From: Synanceia verrucosa
Lineage: Eukaryota > Chordata > Actinopteri > Perciformes > Synanceiidae
NCBI GenBank assembly: GCA_029721515.1
Contig: CM056554.1
Location: 25,825,256 to 25,889,255, forward strand
DNA: 64,000 nucleotides
Direction of reading: 5' to 3'
In this document: piece by piece, positions 44,090 through 54,661 of the stretch
How positions within the stretch are numbered: the first letter of the stretch is position 1
Layout: each line of letters begins with the position of its first letter
The notes under the pieces: model-generated
What the model was told of the DNA's origin: nothing
Database searches by the model: none
The model's input: the letters and a program-made list of their open reading frames with translations, nothing else
Position numbers and translations under genes: made by a program

Positions 44090-46314
44090 GCCTGGTTTAT
44101 GCTTTGTTCTGGATTTGCGGCCTGGACTCGTCCAGCTGGTGCTGCAGGTCCCAGACGATCTCTTTGTATTTGGTGTAGCGCTGCTCCACCATCTCTCTCT
44201 CCTGCCGTGACTCCTCCAGATCCTTGAGTTCTGTTTCTCTGGTTTTTCCTCCAAGTGGTCCAGAGCAGTCGTGTTTTCATCTCCAGGTCCAGTACACGGT
44301 CCTGAAGGCTCCTCATTTTTTCCTTTTTCGTGCAACTCCTCTCCAACAGACCTCTCTTTTCAGTGTCGAGGGAGTGCAGCAGTTTCTCCTGCTGGTCCAG
44401 GCGCTGCAGGAGGGTCTTCTGCTCTGAGTCCCAGCTCTGCCTGAGGGCCTTGAGCTGATCCCTGGTCTGTTGATGCTGCTTCCTTAAGTGCTGTTCTCTG
44501 GTGATGCACTCCTGCACCTCCTCACACAGCCAGCGCATCTTGGCCTTTGTCTCAGCTAGCCAGCAGTGGGGATCTTTCACTAATGCAGGTTTCTGGAAGA
44601 TCGCCTGTAGCTTGTCTTCTCTGTTCCTCGCCAGGCTGCGAAAGACTGCATCCAGCTCCTCACCCATGGAGGTGAGGATCGCCTCCTGCTCTGCTTCCAT
44701 CTGCAACACCTTCTCACCTTCACGTCTCTGCTCACCTGACCTAACTTTATCATCCAGTTCTTGTTTGAGTAGCTGGTACTTTCTGTGGAGATGTGTGTGC
44801 ATCTCGTCTTTTGTGCTCAGCTGTGCTGCCAGCTTATCACACTCGTCCTTCATCCTGTCCAACTTCATGCGCAGTGCGCCACACAGCTCCTTGTCTGATG
44901 CTGCCTCCTCCTTAACCTCCTTCAGGTGTGCCTGCATTTCATCCCTCTCCTGACGGCAGAGCTTGAGCATGTCCTGCACTTTGCAATACTTCTTTGTCCT
45001 GCTGTCCTCCACCATCACCCTGGTGTTGTCCAGCTCTCTCTGGTGCAACTCTCTCTCCAGCTGCAGCTGCTGCCCCACTGTGGCCTTGTCCTGCTGCACT
45101 GCTGTCAGCTTGGCCTGCAGCTCCAGGGAGTCCTTCTGGAGGCTCTTCCTGAAGCTCTCCCCCTCAGCCAGCCGCTGGACCAGCTGAGCATAGGCTGAGG
45201 TCATCTGTTTCAGGGAGGCGTGGAGCTCAGCCTGCATGTCCTGGTCTCTCTGACAGTGACGGGCTAGGGTGTCAGCTCTGTCCTCCAGCCTCTGCTTAGC
45301 TTCCTTCAGTCTGGCCGGGACAGCAACCAGACGCTGAATCTCCTCCTCCAGGGCAGTTGAGGCCTCCCTCACCTCCCGGACTTTCTGTTCCAGGGACAAC
45401 TGGCGCATCTCGGACAGCTCCATGTCCTTGCGGTGTAGTTTTTCACTCTGGGCCTGGCGGCCTAGGATTTCAGCGAGCTCCCTGCAAGCCACCTCAGCCT
45501 GCTGGCTTAGCGCCTTCAGCTGGAACTGAGAGCTTTCTTTTTCCCTGGCTGCCTGCAAAGCCTTGTCGGTGTGGAACAGAGCCCGAGCGTTTGCCTCATC
45601 CAGCTCCTGCTCCAGTCTCCTGCACTTTGCCCTCCACTGGTGCACAGCCTCCTGTACCCTGGTCTCCAGTTCATCTCTGCTCCTTGTGCTTTCCTGGAGA
45701 AATGCCTCCATCTCCCTCCTCTCTGCCTGCCCTCGGCTCTGCATCTCCTGCAATTGTTCCAGCATCTGTAGCTGCTGTTGCTCCTGTCGCGCCAGGTCTG
45801 ATGACAATTTCTCCACCTGTACGCTGAGTTGGAGCTTTTCCTTCTCCTTGCGGTCAAGCGTCCCTCTCAGTTCATCAACCTTGCTGAGGACCACGGATCG
45901 TAGCTCCGACACTTCTTTCTCCAGGTTTGAATGATCTGGCCCTCGCTGTCCACCTCTTCCCTCCTCCCTGTCATTGTGGTTGCCATGTGGCTGAGCACTA
46001 GATCTGCTCAACCTCTGTGTCTGCAGCTGATGAACTGATTCCTCCAGGTTCTCCCTGAGCAGTGCTATGGCTTCAGCTTGGTCATCTGTGTGCTTTATAT
46101 AATGGCCCAGCATGTGGGCTACTTTGATCATATTTCTACTGGTGTCCTGTATAGTGTTTGCCAGAGTGCTGATCTTCTTGGACAAGTCTGCAGGTTGACT
46201 ATCACCTCCTCTCCCACCAGCTCGGTCCCGGCCAGGTCTGCTGTGGGCTTCATGCCCCCGGCTACTGTGCACGGGCGTTAGGTCGTATGAGTCTGACTCA
46301 CTGGATGCATCCAT
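44080..46314 (-). CDS. CEP128-like intronless retrocopy, C-terminus frameshifted
   Basis: A 744-codon uninterrupted frame starts at the ATG at 46314 (MDASSESDSYDL). It matches CEP128 (centrosomal protein, subdistal appendage of the mother centriole) in several blocks: TIQDTSRNMIKVAHMLGHYI near the N-terminus, KEKLQLSVQVEKLSSDLARQ and QQLQMLEQLQEMQ, and DPHCWLAETKAKMRWLCEEV. Nearly all of it is predicted coiled coil. CEP128 genes have many exons, yet there is no intron here, and a segment after residue ~110 is missing relative to the usual protein, so a spliced mRNA probably was copied. Near 44272 and 44230 two indels shift the frame. ALDHLEEKPEKQ and then DLEESRQEREMVEQRYTKYK occur in other frames, so the last ~60 residues are altered, and the frame ends inside a SINE. 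It could be a young retrogene or a pseudogene. No poly-A tract is visible. Confidence 0.78.
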   Translation of the reverse strand: MDASSESDSYDLTPVHSSRGHEAHSRPGRDRAGGRGGDSQPADLSKKISTLANTIQDTSRNMIKVAHMLGHYIKHTDDQAEAIALLRENLEESVHQLQTQRLSRSSAQPHGNHNDREEGRGGQRGPDHSNLEKEVSELRSVVLSKVDELRGTLDRKEKEKLQLSVQVEKLSSDLARQEQQQLQMLEQLQEMQSRGQAERREMEAFLQESTRSRDELETRVQEAVHQWRAKCRRLEQELDEANARALFHTDKALQAAREKESSQFQLKALSQQAEVACRELAEILGRQAQSEKLHRKDMELSEMRQLSLEQKVREVREASTALEEEIQRLVAVPARLKEAKQRLEDRADTLARHCQRDQDMQAELHASLKQMTSAYAQLVQRLAEGESFRKSLQKDSLELQAKLTAVQQDKATVGQQLQLERELHQRELDNTRVMVEDSRTKKYCKVQDMLKLCRQERDEMQAHLKEVKEEAASDKELCGALRMKLDRMKDECDKLAAQLSTKDEMHTHLHRKYQLLKQELDDKVRSGEQRREGEKVLQMEAEQEAILTSMGEELDAVFRSLARNREDKLQAIFQKPALVKDPHCWLAETKAKMRWLCEEVQECITREQHLRKQHQQTRDQLKALRQSWDSEQKTLLQRLDQQEKLLHSLDTEKRGLLERSCTKKEKMRSLQDRVLDLEMKTRLLWTTWRKNQRNRTQGSGGVTAGERDGGAALHQIQRDRLGPAAPAGRVQAANPEQSINQALG

Positions 46315-47603
46315 ACTTTTAGAGGTGGAGTCGACGAACTGCTAAATCTGTCAGTTAATGACAGCACTAGCACTAGCCTTGTCGCTTACCGCTAACCGTT
46401 AACTGCAACGTTAGGTGCTTAACGGACAAAATAGGCTATATTGTTAAAGTGTCAGTAAAAGTGGAGGTCGTTCTAGTTTGGGTGAAAACAGTGGGATTGT
46501 GCTTGTCTTGTGCAGACGCTTCTTCTCCTCTGTCTTTGATTTCTGTTTGCTATGTGAAGCTTCGTCACTTCAGCAACATTCTACAAATCATCATGGCTTT
46601 GATGGATGTTCCAAATGACATCATGTTTTTTAGAATGTTCCATTCTACTCTGTTTCTCTTTGATTCTGTCATTGCTATTGGATACCAGTTTGACTATATT
46701 TGCATATATGAAAAACATATTTCTGCTGATTCTTAAAATATGGCAAATAAAGTTCACTAACAAATGAAACATGAGTGTCTTTAAAAGTGAGCAGTACACA
46801 TGAGGACACTCAGCAGTAACTTATTATTTAACACAGCAGACTAAATAATAATATTTACTGAATATCTATTCATAAATGAAATAATATTTTGTATTTTTAA
46901 TTTTAATTATTTATTTATATTCATTTAAGACACTCCTGATCAAAATTTTAAGACCAGATGAAAAATTGAAAGAATCTTCCACCTTTGGTCTTTGTTGCTT
47001 CAGAGTTGACTAGGATGATCCTCACTCACTAAATACAGCACACCATCAAACCAAATGCCAATAATTTATGATCACTGTCATCAAGATGAGATCAAGCATA
47101 TAAATATTGTGTCGACTCCCCCAAACTTCCTTTAGACTCACTAGAGCTGTGCTCTTGGAGCTGCTGAAGGTCCAGCATTGGAAAGGAGCAGCCACCACGT
47201 TCATCACATCTGTAACCTTTGCTTATTTGACCTAAGTGACACTCACAGACAGTATAAATATAAACAGTTACTGTTTCCCCCCAGTATGAGTAGATACATT
47301 TAAGCTTTGAAAACACTGATGCAGTTTAATAACAGTAACATTAAGAACTATGAAAATGCATTCACACATTTAAGTACAACAGTGTACAATCATGTGGACG
47401 TCTTATGTTTCCTGTAGTCTTATCCGGTCATGAGTACCATGTGCAGCTATCAATAAAGGTGTGAAGATGGCTCACTCCTAGCAGAGTGTAAGCCTACAAC
47501 ATCATGACTAGTTTATCATCAGGATAACGAACTGTTTGTTTGTACTGAAGTCATTCTAACCCCCAGCTGTTTATCACAGCCCTATAATACTGTAAGATAT
47601 TTT
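46315..47603. other. upstream of CEP128 retrocopy, nothing certain
   Basis: Just upstream of the retrocopy ATG (46320-46440) the minus strand is moderately CpG-containing and could be the copied 5' UTR or a promoter. The rest is AT-rich and unassigned. Confidence 0.35.
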
Positions 47604-47965
47604 TGTGTCTTTATTTTCAGAATGTCACGGTCAAAAACATTTGGCACACTGATGGAGCCATATCAGTGCCTGTCGCCAGCAAAAATAAAAATTTTAAGCC
47701 TGAAAAAAAAGCCCAAAAGTACAGCGCTGGAATTTTTCAGGGGAAACTGCAATGGCTGTGTCTTTACATCACAACACGGTGGCTGCAGTTAGTGATGGCA
47801 AGCCCATACTAAAATGGTGTTGTATGAGGAACTTGCTAACCAAGTGGAGGAAGGCAAATCCTACTTCATCAAGAATTATGGCATAACCAAAATGCTATGC
47901 TATGCTTTTGTGGAAGGACACGGCCATGTATTACTGTGCGCTGGTCACGGTGCCAGCTGACTTAG
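47604..47965 (+). pseudogene. unrecognised coding-like relic
   Basis: Two open segments in different frames, 47604-47812 and about 47820-47965 (VLYEELANQVEEGKSYFIKN), have protein-like composition and are separated by a frame change. They vaguely suggest an OB-fold-like repeat protein of fish, but the match is too weak to name. Possibly a decayed retrocopy. Confidence 0.22.
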
Positions 47966-48411
47966 AGGACCAAGGCGGAACACTACTCTCCCCATCATCA
48001 ACAATGATGCAAATAAAAGATATGAAACCAGACATGGAAAGAATGATTTCAATCCAAGGCAACATAAGGAGGGTCAATTTCTGTAGGAGAACACTGCATT
48101 GAAATCAGTTTTCCACAAAGTCATTTTGAACTTTGAACATTTTCTAAAAACTTTGTACTGTGTCACATAGTTCAACAATGTCACCAGGCAAACCCCACAA
48201 GAGGGCACAGCTGTGCCAATGTGGGCAATCTACATTAAACAAGTAAGGAATTACTAAATGATGTGTTTGTTTCAAATCTGCAGCTCAGTTGTCACATTGT
48301 TACCGTACTGCTTCACACTACGGAAAACGCACATTTTGCATAAATTAAGGGTTTTATAATTTGTCTAGGACGTTTGTTCCTCAGTGTAAAACAGTCAGTA
48401 AACACTGTCAA
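47966..48411. other. intergenic, nothing recognised
   Basis: No feature could be supported. Confidence 0.4.
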
Positions 48412-48774
48412 CCCATCCATCCATCCATCCATTTTCTACCTCTTATCCTCTCATAGGGTCAGGGGGGCTGGAGTCTATCCCAGCTGTCTTAGGGTGAAAG
48501 GCAGGGTACACCCTGGACAAGTGTCCAGTTCATCACAGGACACATAGAGACAGACAACCACTCACACTCACATTCACACCTACGGACAATTTAAATTAAC
48601 CAATTAACCTAATCCCCATGCATGTTTTTGGATGGTGGGAGGAAGCCGGAGTACCAGAGAGAACCCACACAGACATGAGGAGAACATGTAAACTCCACAC
48701 AGAAAGGCCCCGGGCCGGTAATCAAACCCAGTACCTTCTTGCTGTGAGGCGACAGTGCTAACCACTACACCACC
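48412..48774 (-). repeat. tRNA-derived SINE, full length
   Basis: Minus-strand copy with (GGAT)n tail at 48412-48430, body, and tRNA-like head ending at GTGGTGTAGTGGTTAGCACT. Same family as 28408-28772. The B-box region is mutated (GGGTTTGATTACC). Confidence 0.9.
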
Positions 48775-48798
48775 ACAGGCAAAAACTAATACTTACTA

Positions 48799-48955
48799 AA
48801 TTTCCATTACGCTAGCCTTTTTCTTTAAAACAAGAGCGGCATCTAGAGGAGTCAAAAAATGTCACAAATGCTTTATGAAGCTAGTGATGGACAAATGAAG
48901 AAAAAGGCTAGTATAATGGAAAATTACTGAATTTCCATTACACTAGCCTGTTTCT
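48799..48955. repeat. short palindromic MITE-like element
   Basis: The arm AATTTCCATTACGCTAGCCT continues to 48825; its inverted copy is at 48898-48924 with about three mismatches in 27. A third arm in the first orientation follows at 48930-48955. The ~70-bp loop has no frame. It looks like a small folded-back repeat that has been partly duplicated. Confidence 0.6.
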
Positions 48956-51152
48956 ATTTGAATAAATATGTACATGAGTAATAACTAATGTAGGCAAGGA
49001 AAACATATGTTTTACCACTCTAGTGCACGCAATAGACACCCATGTTAAGCTCTGATTTTTTAAGTTTTCATGGTCTGAAAGAAAGTGAAATGCTGAAGAA
49101 ACAATACATTTTATGAAAAAAATGCTGATTATGAAGATGTAGTCAGGTAAATTTGCTGCGTTTTTAAAGTTGAATGGAGTTTCTAGGTGAAAGTATGACG
49201 GAAATAGTGGCATTTCAAAAAGGTGTAAATAAGTGTAAATAAAGTTGAATAAAGAAACTGAAGAAAATGCTGAACAGCATTCCCACTATTTTTTGCAGAC
49301 AGAATAACATAGGTTGTGGATGCTTTGCAGCATTCACACCAATAAAAGAAAAAAAAAAGTCCTGGATACTGATATACGTGTTGCGAGCTAACACACACTC
49401 ATGTCAAGATTTTGGGATGGATTTTTTTGGTATTTTTCATCATTATTTTGTCATACTTATGTGTATGTTAGGACCTACCTGCCATGCATGCTAAGAATCT
49501 TGGGGGACCCCCCCTAAAGGAATAGTAATATGTGCCTGCCGTGCTCAACATGCTCAAATAAGCTACATCTGTAGCAGGTGCTCCTAAATTTTTAAATTTT
49601 TTAACGCACTATGGAATTTCTTAAATAACACAATTTTATTATTAACACTGAAATCACGTACACAGTAACACACGTGCACATACATATAAACACAGTGCCA
49701 TTAGCTCTTCTGCAACCTTCAATTAAACACAGAGAACATCCCTGTCCCACGTTTTTGGAGGGCCATATTAGCGTTATGGTTGCCATCAGAGGGACGGTTG
49801 TAAGTGTAAGACTATAAATATAGTATATTGATTATTATTGGTTTTAGTAATAACTGAAATAATAATAATTAATTTAAACTATCCATATGTTTTAAATATA
49901 AGTAGGCTAAATGATTCTAATCAGCAACTGTAATGTTGAAAGCAGCAAGGTCACTATATAAACTCATTAATATCTCATAAATAAAATGTTAGTAAAGTTT
50001 ATAAAGAGTGAAGATTGAACACAGATATCAGTCAGTATTAGTTCTCCCTCCTGTCATGTTCTGCTGTAGGAAACATTAGTGCTGCTGGTAGAGGAGGACT
50101 CAGCTGATCACTTTACTGTCACGACTATAAATCTATAACTCTATAACAGCTCTGTAGTCTGCACTTTGTCATACCAGCATATTTACCCATGTCACTACTT
50201 TCGGTTAGTCCTTGGGAATAAACGCTACTCGTCAAGTTAATTCATTGTCTTTTTAAATAAAGCTAGTTAAGCTTGCATTGAGGATTTATTCTTATACATA
50301 CAGTCAGTTGTGCCTCTTTTTAACCATTCATCAGCTGTAAATCACTGCCACTCCAAAACTAATCAACTAATCGTATCAATAAAGAACCACAGGCGGCACC
50401 AGACTGGCTCCGTGCTAACACCGGACTAGCTCAGCGGTACTGGACTGGCTGCGCGACACTTTTTTCTTTTATTTTGATAGGGACATCAAAATAAAAGTGG
50501 CGTAGCTTCATAAATCTCCGCCAAGTGCTCTGCAACACTGGCTTCAGCATCAGTCGTACTGGACTGTCACAGTGACTGTCATAGTGTTTGTGCCATAAAC
50601 AGTGTCGTAAAAATGAAAAACACTTTCTATCGTGAGAGTTTTCAAATGAACGCCGTTCCCGTCCACGGTCATGACTTGAAAACTGAGCTGTTCAGTTCAT
50701 TGTTCACCAAAAATATGAACGCGCTCATGCACAACACTGCATACAGTATGTCATGTTAACAAATGGAGTTCTATGAACAGACAAAAGACTGGAGGGCTTT
50801 TATTTTGAAATTAAAGCAGGAAGTTTTGAGTAAAAAAAATAACTTGACTCTTCTGAAACCGTTTCATCGTGTTGATGCTTTTTAGTACTTGTAACAATAA
50901 CTAATATGAGCTTCACACTTACAAAGTTTTAATGCACTGACTGACAGTGGTGTCTCCACCGCTCAGATCAGCTGATCACCAACTGCACTGTGCATGCATG
51001 TGTGTACGTGCAGATCTCAGAGAGAGATCGGGCCTTGAGTTTGACACGTGTGTTGTAGGCTATGACTTGTCGATTTGGATACAGAGGCGTGAAATTTTTA
51101 CTCTACTTTGATCCTCTTTGTATGGATTTATTTTAGGAGCAAGTTTCTCACG
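48956..51152. other. intergenic, nothing recognised
   Basis: AT-rich with no supported gene. On the minus strand an AATAAA at 51127-51132 lies about 20 bases after the stop of the IFT54 retrocopy and could serve as its polyadenylation signal. Confidence 0.4.
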
Positions 51153-53009
51153 TTAGGTTCTGGAGGAGAATTTGATTCCAGTCACCATCTTTTGAATCTT
51201 CTCTTCATTCCTCAGTATGTTGGATCTTACAGCACAAATCTTGTCCTGCTGCTCCTTGATCAGCTGTTCCAGCTCAGCTAGTTCTGACTGAAGAGGCTTC
51301 ACTGCCCTGTCTGTCGCTCTCTGCTCCTGCAGCAAGGCCTCTGCATGCTCTTTGTTCTCTCTCCGCCAGGTGTGCAGTTCAGCCTGCATGACATCCATGT
51401 CCTCCTGGATGTAGTCCATGATCTTACCCAGAGGCAGGGTGCTTTGGCACACCGTCTGGATGGATGAGCGGAGCCGCTCGAGCTCCCTCATCACCAGGTC
51501 TCGCTCTTTCTTCTTTGTTGTTTCAGACATCACGTCCTGCTCTTTAGATCTGGGGGAGGAGGGGAACAGTTCATAGTTTTTCTTGGTCTCAAGGATCTTT
51601 TTCACAAGGCCACCATGTTTGTCTTGACTGTCAAGTTGTGCAGGCCCCACCTCCATCTCAGGAGCATCTGAAGGCAGAGGGACCGCTTCCTCCACAAGAA
51701 ATTGCTCATCTTCATCCTCCTCATCCTCAGACAGCCTCTTGCCATCCATGATGACTGGTGGCTTGGCACTGGACAGCCTCCCAGCTGGGGTCACATCAGA
51801 GTAACTGTCCTGTTTCGTGACTCGTGGAGGTGCTGGCCGAGCACTACTGGGCCGGGATATGCGCCTGGAGGCCATGTCAGGTGGCACTGAAGAGCCTGCA
51901 GTGTTTCCATTTATCTGGGGTGCAGATTTCTGGGCTGACACATCTCCATCTCCCTCAATGTTAATTTTGGGTCTCCGTCTCTGCCCTTTGGCAGATGAAG
52001 TCCGAGGTGTTCTGACTGCACTATCAGACTGGCTCTCAGCTGCTTCTGCAGGTGCTGGCACTGGTTTGGCTGCTTTGCTGGGCTCAGGGCTGGGCTTTTT
52101 CTCTGGTTTCATGGATATTTTGGCCTTGTTATTGCCACTCTCTCCACTTTTCTTCCTCTCTTCCCGCTCTTTGTGGCGCTCGCTCTCTTTGTCTTGATCT
52201 CTTCGTTTTTCTTTGTCTCTTTCTCGGTCTCTTTGAGAATCCCTATCTCTTGGTTTTTTTTGGCCTTTGTCTCGCTCCTTTTCTTTTTCCCTACCTCTGC
52301 CCCCCTTCTCTGACCTTCTCCTTGTCCCTGTCTTTGACTTGTCCTTTGTCTCTATCCTTGCACCATCACGGCTCTTGTCTTTATCACACTCTTTGCCATA
52401 CTTATCAGAGCGCTCCCTGTCACGGCAGTGCTCTTTCTCTCCATCTCTACGTCGGCTCTCTTGCTCTTTAGGCTGGGCTGGGTCCTTCTGGTCACGTCTT
52501 CCACTGTACTTTGTCATCTTTTTCTTCTCCTCTCTATCCAGATGACGTTCAAGTCCCTCCCTATTTTCCTTGTCCTGGGACCTGGAGGTGCTGGCCTTGG
52601 TCTTAATATCCATCTTTTCCCTTGCAAGCACTCGCTTCACTACATCTTCACTGGACATCTTGTTGATGCAGCACTTGGCCATGGCCTGCAGCAGCTCATT
52701 GGTTTTCTCAGGCTCATGGACGGCCACAATGCTTGCCGGCTTTGCCATCAGGGGCTTGCCACTCACCAGCATCACAACATCGATCGCTTTCTGGAGGAAG
52801 ACTATTTTAGAGTTCTTATCCTTCACATTATCTGACATTTCTTTTTCTCCATACAGGCCTTGCATAAAACCAGTGGTCCTGATGACCTCACTGAAGATGT
52901 CCTGAAGGTATCGAAACGGTGGCCTGCTTAGCAGTTTCTCCGTGAGAGGCGGCTTCTTAATCACTTTGCCCAGCATTTTCTGGGTCTTTTTTATCACCAC
53001 CCCATTCAT
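51153..53009 (-). CDS. traf3ip1: TRAF3IP1/IFT54 intronless retrocopy, intact 618-residue frame
   Basis: IFT54 is a subunit of the IFT-B complex that moves cargo along cilia and binds microtubules. The frame starts MNGVVIKKTQKMLGKVIKKP at 53009. It has the N-terminal calponin-homology-like domain (residues ~1-130: PPFRYLQDIFSEVIRTTGFM, CCINKMSSEDVVKRVL), a long Lys/Arg/Glu/Asp-rich middle (~140-300), a Ser/Pro linker with SRPSSARPAPPRVTKQDS, an acidic block (SEDEEDEDEQFLVEE), then GGLVKKILETKKNYE and a C-terminal coiled coil with LPLGKIMDYIQEDMDVMQAE. All family regions are present with no stop or shift. The vertebrate gene has many introns and none is present here, so this is a retrocopy or an unusual intron-less gene. 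Its intactness suggests it is young or selected. Confidence 0.88.
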   Translation of the reverse strand: MNGVVIKKTQKMLGKVIKKPPLTEKLLSRPPFRYLQDIFSEVIRTTGFMQGLYGEKEMSDNVKDKNSKIVFLQKAIDVVMLVSGKPLMAKPASIVAVHEPEKTNELLQAMAKCCINKMSSEDVVKRVLAREKMDIKTKASTSRSQDKENREGLERHLDREEKKKMTKYSGRRDQKDPAQPKEQESRRRDGEKEHCRDRERSDKYGKECDKDKSRDGARIETKDKSKTGTRRRSEKGGRGREKEKERDKGQKKPRDRDSQRDRERDKEKRRDQDKESERHKEREERKKSGESGNNKAKISMKPEKKPSPEPSKAAKPVPAPAEAAESQSDSAVRTPRTSSAKGQRRRPKINIEGDGDVSAQKSAPQINGNTAGSSVPPDMASRRISRPSSARPAPPRVTKQDSYSDVTPAGRLSSAKPPVIMDGKRLSEDEEDEDEQFLVEEAVPLPSDAPEMEVGPAQLDSQDKHGGLVKKILETKKNYELFPSSPRSKEQDVMSETTKKKERDLVMRELERLRSSIQTVCQSTLPLGKIMDYIQEDMDVMQAELHTWRRENKEHAEALLQEQRATDRAVKPLQSELAELEQLIKEQQDKICAVRSNILRNEEKIQKMVTGIKFSSRT

Positions 53010-53104
53010 GACAGCAGTCTAAAGTAAAGTTAAGGAGTTTGGACGGACAACAGCCAGTGACAGCGAATGTTGGGCGAAAATACTTTCTGGCTCTGTCTGC
53101 CTGG

Positions 53105-53320
53105 TTGTCAACATCAGCATGTTGGCTGATGATGTCAAAGGATTCTATCCAGACAGATGCAGCATGTCAAAGGATTCTATCCAGACAGAATCCTTTGACC
53201 TTGAATGGGCTTTAAAGTCCATTCAAGGTCAAAGGATTCTGTCTGCCTGGTTGCTATGTCAACATCAGCATGTTGGAGGATTCCAGAGGTGTGGACAGAA
53301 TCCTTTGATCTTGAATGGAA
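53105..53320. repeat. inverted-repeat cluster, 27-bp perfect hairpin
   Basis: The arm 53182-53208 (starting CAGACAGAATCCTTTGACCT) is perfectly complementary to 53219-53245 across a 10-base loop. A further arm in the first orientation lies at 53292-53317. An overlapping 13-bp hairpin spans 53166-53199. The direct repeat GTCAACATCAGCATGTTGG occurs at 53107-53125 and 53258-53276. It begins about 100 bp upstream of the IFT54 retrocopy start. It may be a MITE, a promoter structure or a hairpin RNA source. Confidence 0.8.
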
Positions 53321-53331
53321 CTTCAAAATAA

Positions 53332-54236
53332 AAACTCTCAGCTGAAATTAAAACTTTGCCGCAAAAACAACTTTCTTATACTTTTATTTTGTAATCTCCT
53401 TCAAATGGAAATAATTCTGTGGGTAACTGTTGCTGCCATGATGGAGACCCATTTCAGCAGCAGGCGCTGTCCATTGTCCTGAATGTTAATGTCTCTCATT
53501 CATTCTCAACATAATAATAAAGTATAAGAAGTACTTTTCCTATGGGGTTACATTCTCTTATAGCAGTGTGTAAGACTGTCAGTCAAATAGGTAAAAAAAT
53601 ATATAATGATAAATAAAATGATATGACTGGGCCAGATATTATTTTTAGGGGGCCAATTTGGAATCATTAGAATCACTTCATGTCCACTATGGAGGAACAA
53701 TTACAGCGACCAATAACTTAACTTAAACATGAGATAAAGAAAGACAGAAAAAGAAATGGGTTCTTAAAATTCTCAGGTTTTCAGTTATGCTGTGATGTTT
53801 GTATGAATGAATTTTGAAGTACAGGCAGATCTTGACTCTGATAACTTGTAACTGCATCAGGAACAAAGTGCCAATTTGTTATCTGCCTTTTTCATCTTGT
53901 TAGCGGTGACTGGAGCAGCTGAAGCCTACAGCAGGCTGTAGGAAAACAGCCAGAGTGTTTAGCTTGGCCCATCTCTCTGCACATCCAAATGTGTTAGGTG
54001 CTGAAAAGCCTTAGAGAACCACACTGAACTTTTCAACTTTGCCCCAAATACAAATGAAATAATTGTATGCTGTTCTACCTTGTTTTTTTCCAAGCTGCAA
54101 TATTACAAAGCTGATATTTAAAGCAAACTAAATGATTATTGACAAAGTAAGCACATTTCAACATGTACACAGAGACATGATTTATCATGCAGGCAGGTCA
54201 CTTGATTGTATGTCAAAGCTGACTTGGAGCCTAAGG
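53332..54236. other. intergenic, nothing recognised
   Basis: No feature could be supported. Confidence 0.4.
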
Positions 54237-54290
54237 CAAGCCTAAGGGCAACCTAAGGGCAACCTAAGGGCAACCTAAGGGCACACTCAC
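54237..54290 (+). repeat. 12-bp tandem repeat
   Basis: About four units of CTAAGGGCAAC/CCTAAGGGCAA in a row. Short and simple. Confidence 0.8.
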
Positions 54291-54661
54291 TTTCACACCT
54301 AACAGGGATTTAGATTAGTCCGGTGACACCGGAGATGTTTTTGAGCTATCAGGTCCTCCTTCCTCCTTTGGAATCCAAGTCCTCCTCCTATATGGTAAGC
54401 GTATTGCATCATTTCCAGTCTCAGCCGCTACTCTGTTGTTTCCCACAGCACTCTGAGCTGCTCTGCTACAAAAATAGTTTTGTTACTGTCTTAATCCACA
54501 GCGGTTAACGTCTCGCCGTACATTTCTAGTGTACTAACCCTATCAAGCACTCTAAAACTTCCCCAGACTTTCCCTGTCACTCGTTGGTGTTTTCCAGCGT
54601 CTCTTTTCGGCTAACAACTAGCTTCCATAGCCTAGCTTAGCAGCTATCTCAGCGTATAGCC

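Noticed and set aside
45357..45934. Plus-strand frames of 120-156 codons
   Set aside because: Antisense shadows of the CEP128-like coiled-coil frame.
51817..52905. Plus-strand Ser/Leu/Phe-rich frames
   Set aside because: Antisense shadows of the Lys/Arg/Glu-rich IFT54 frame.
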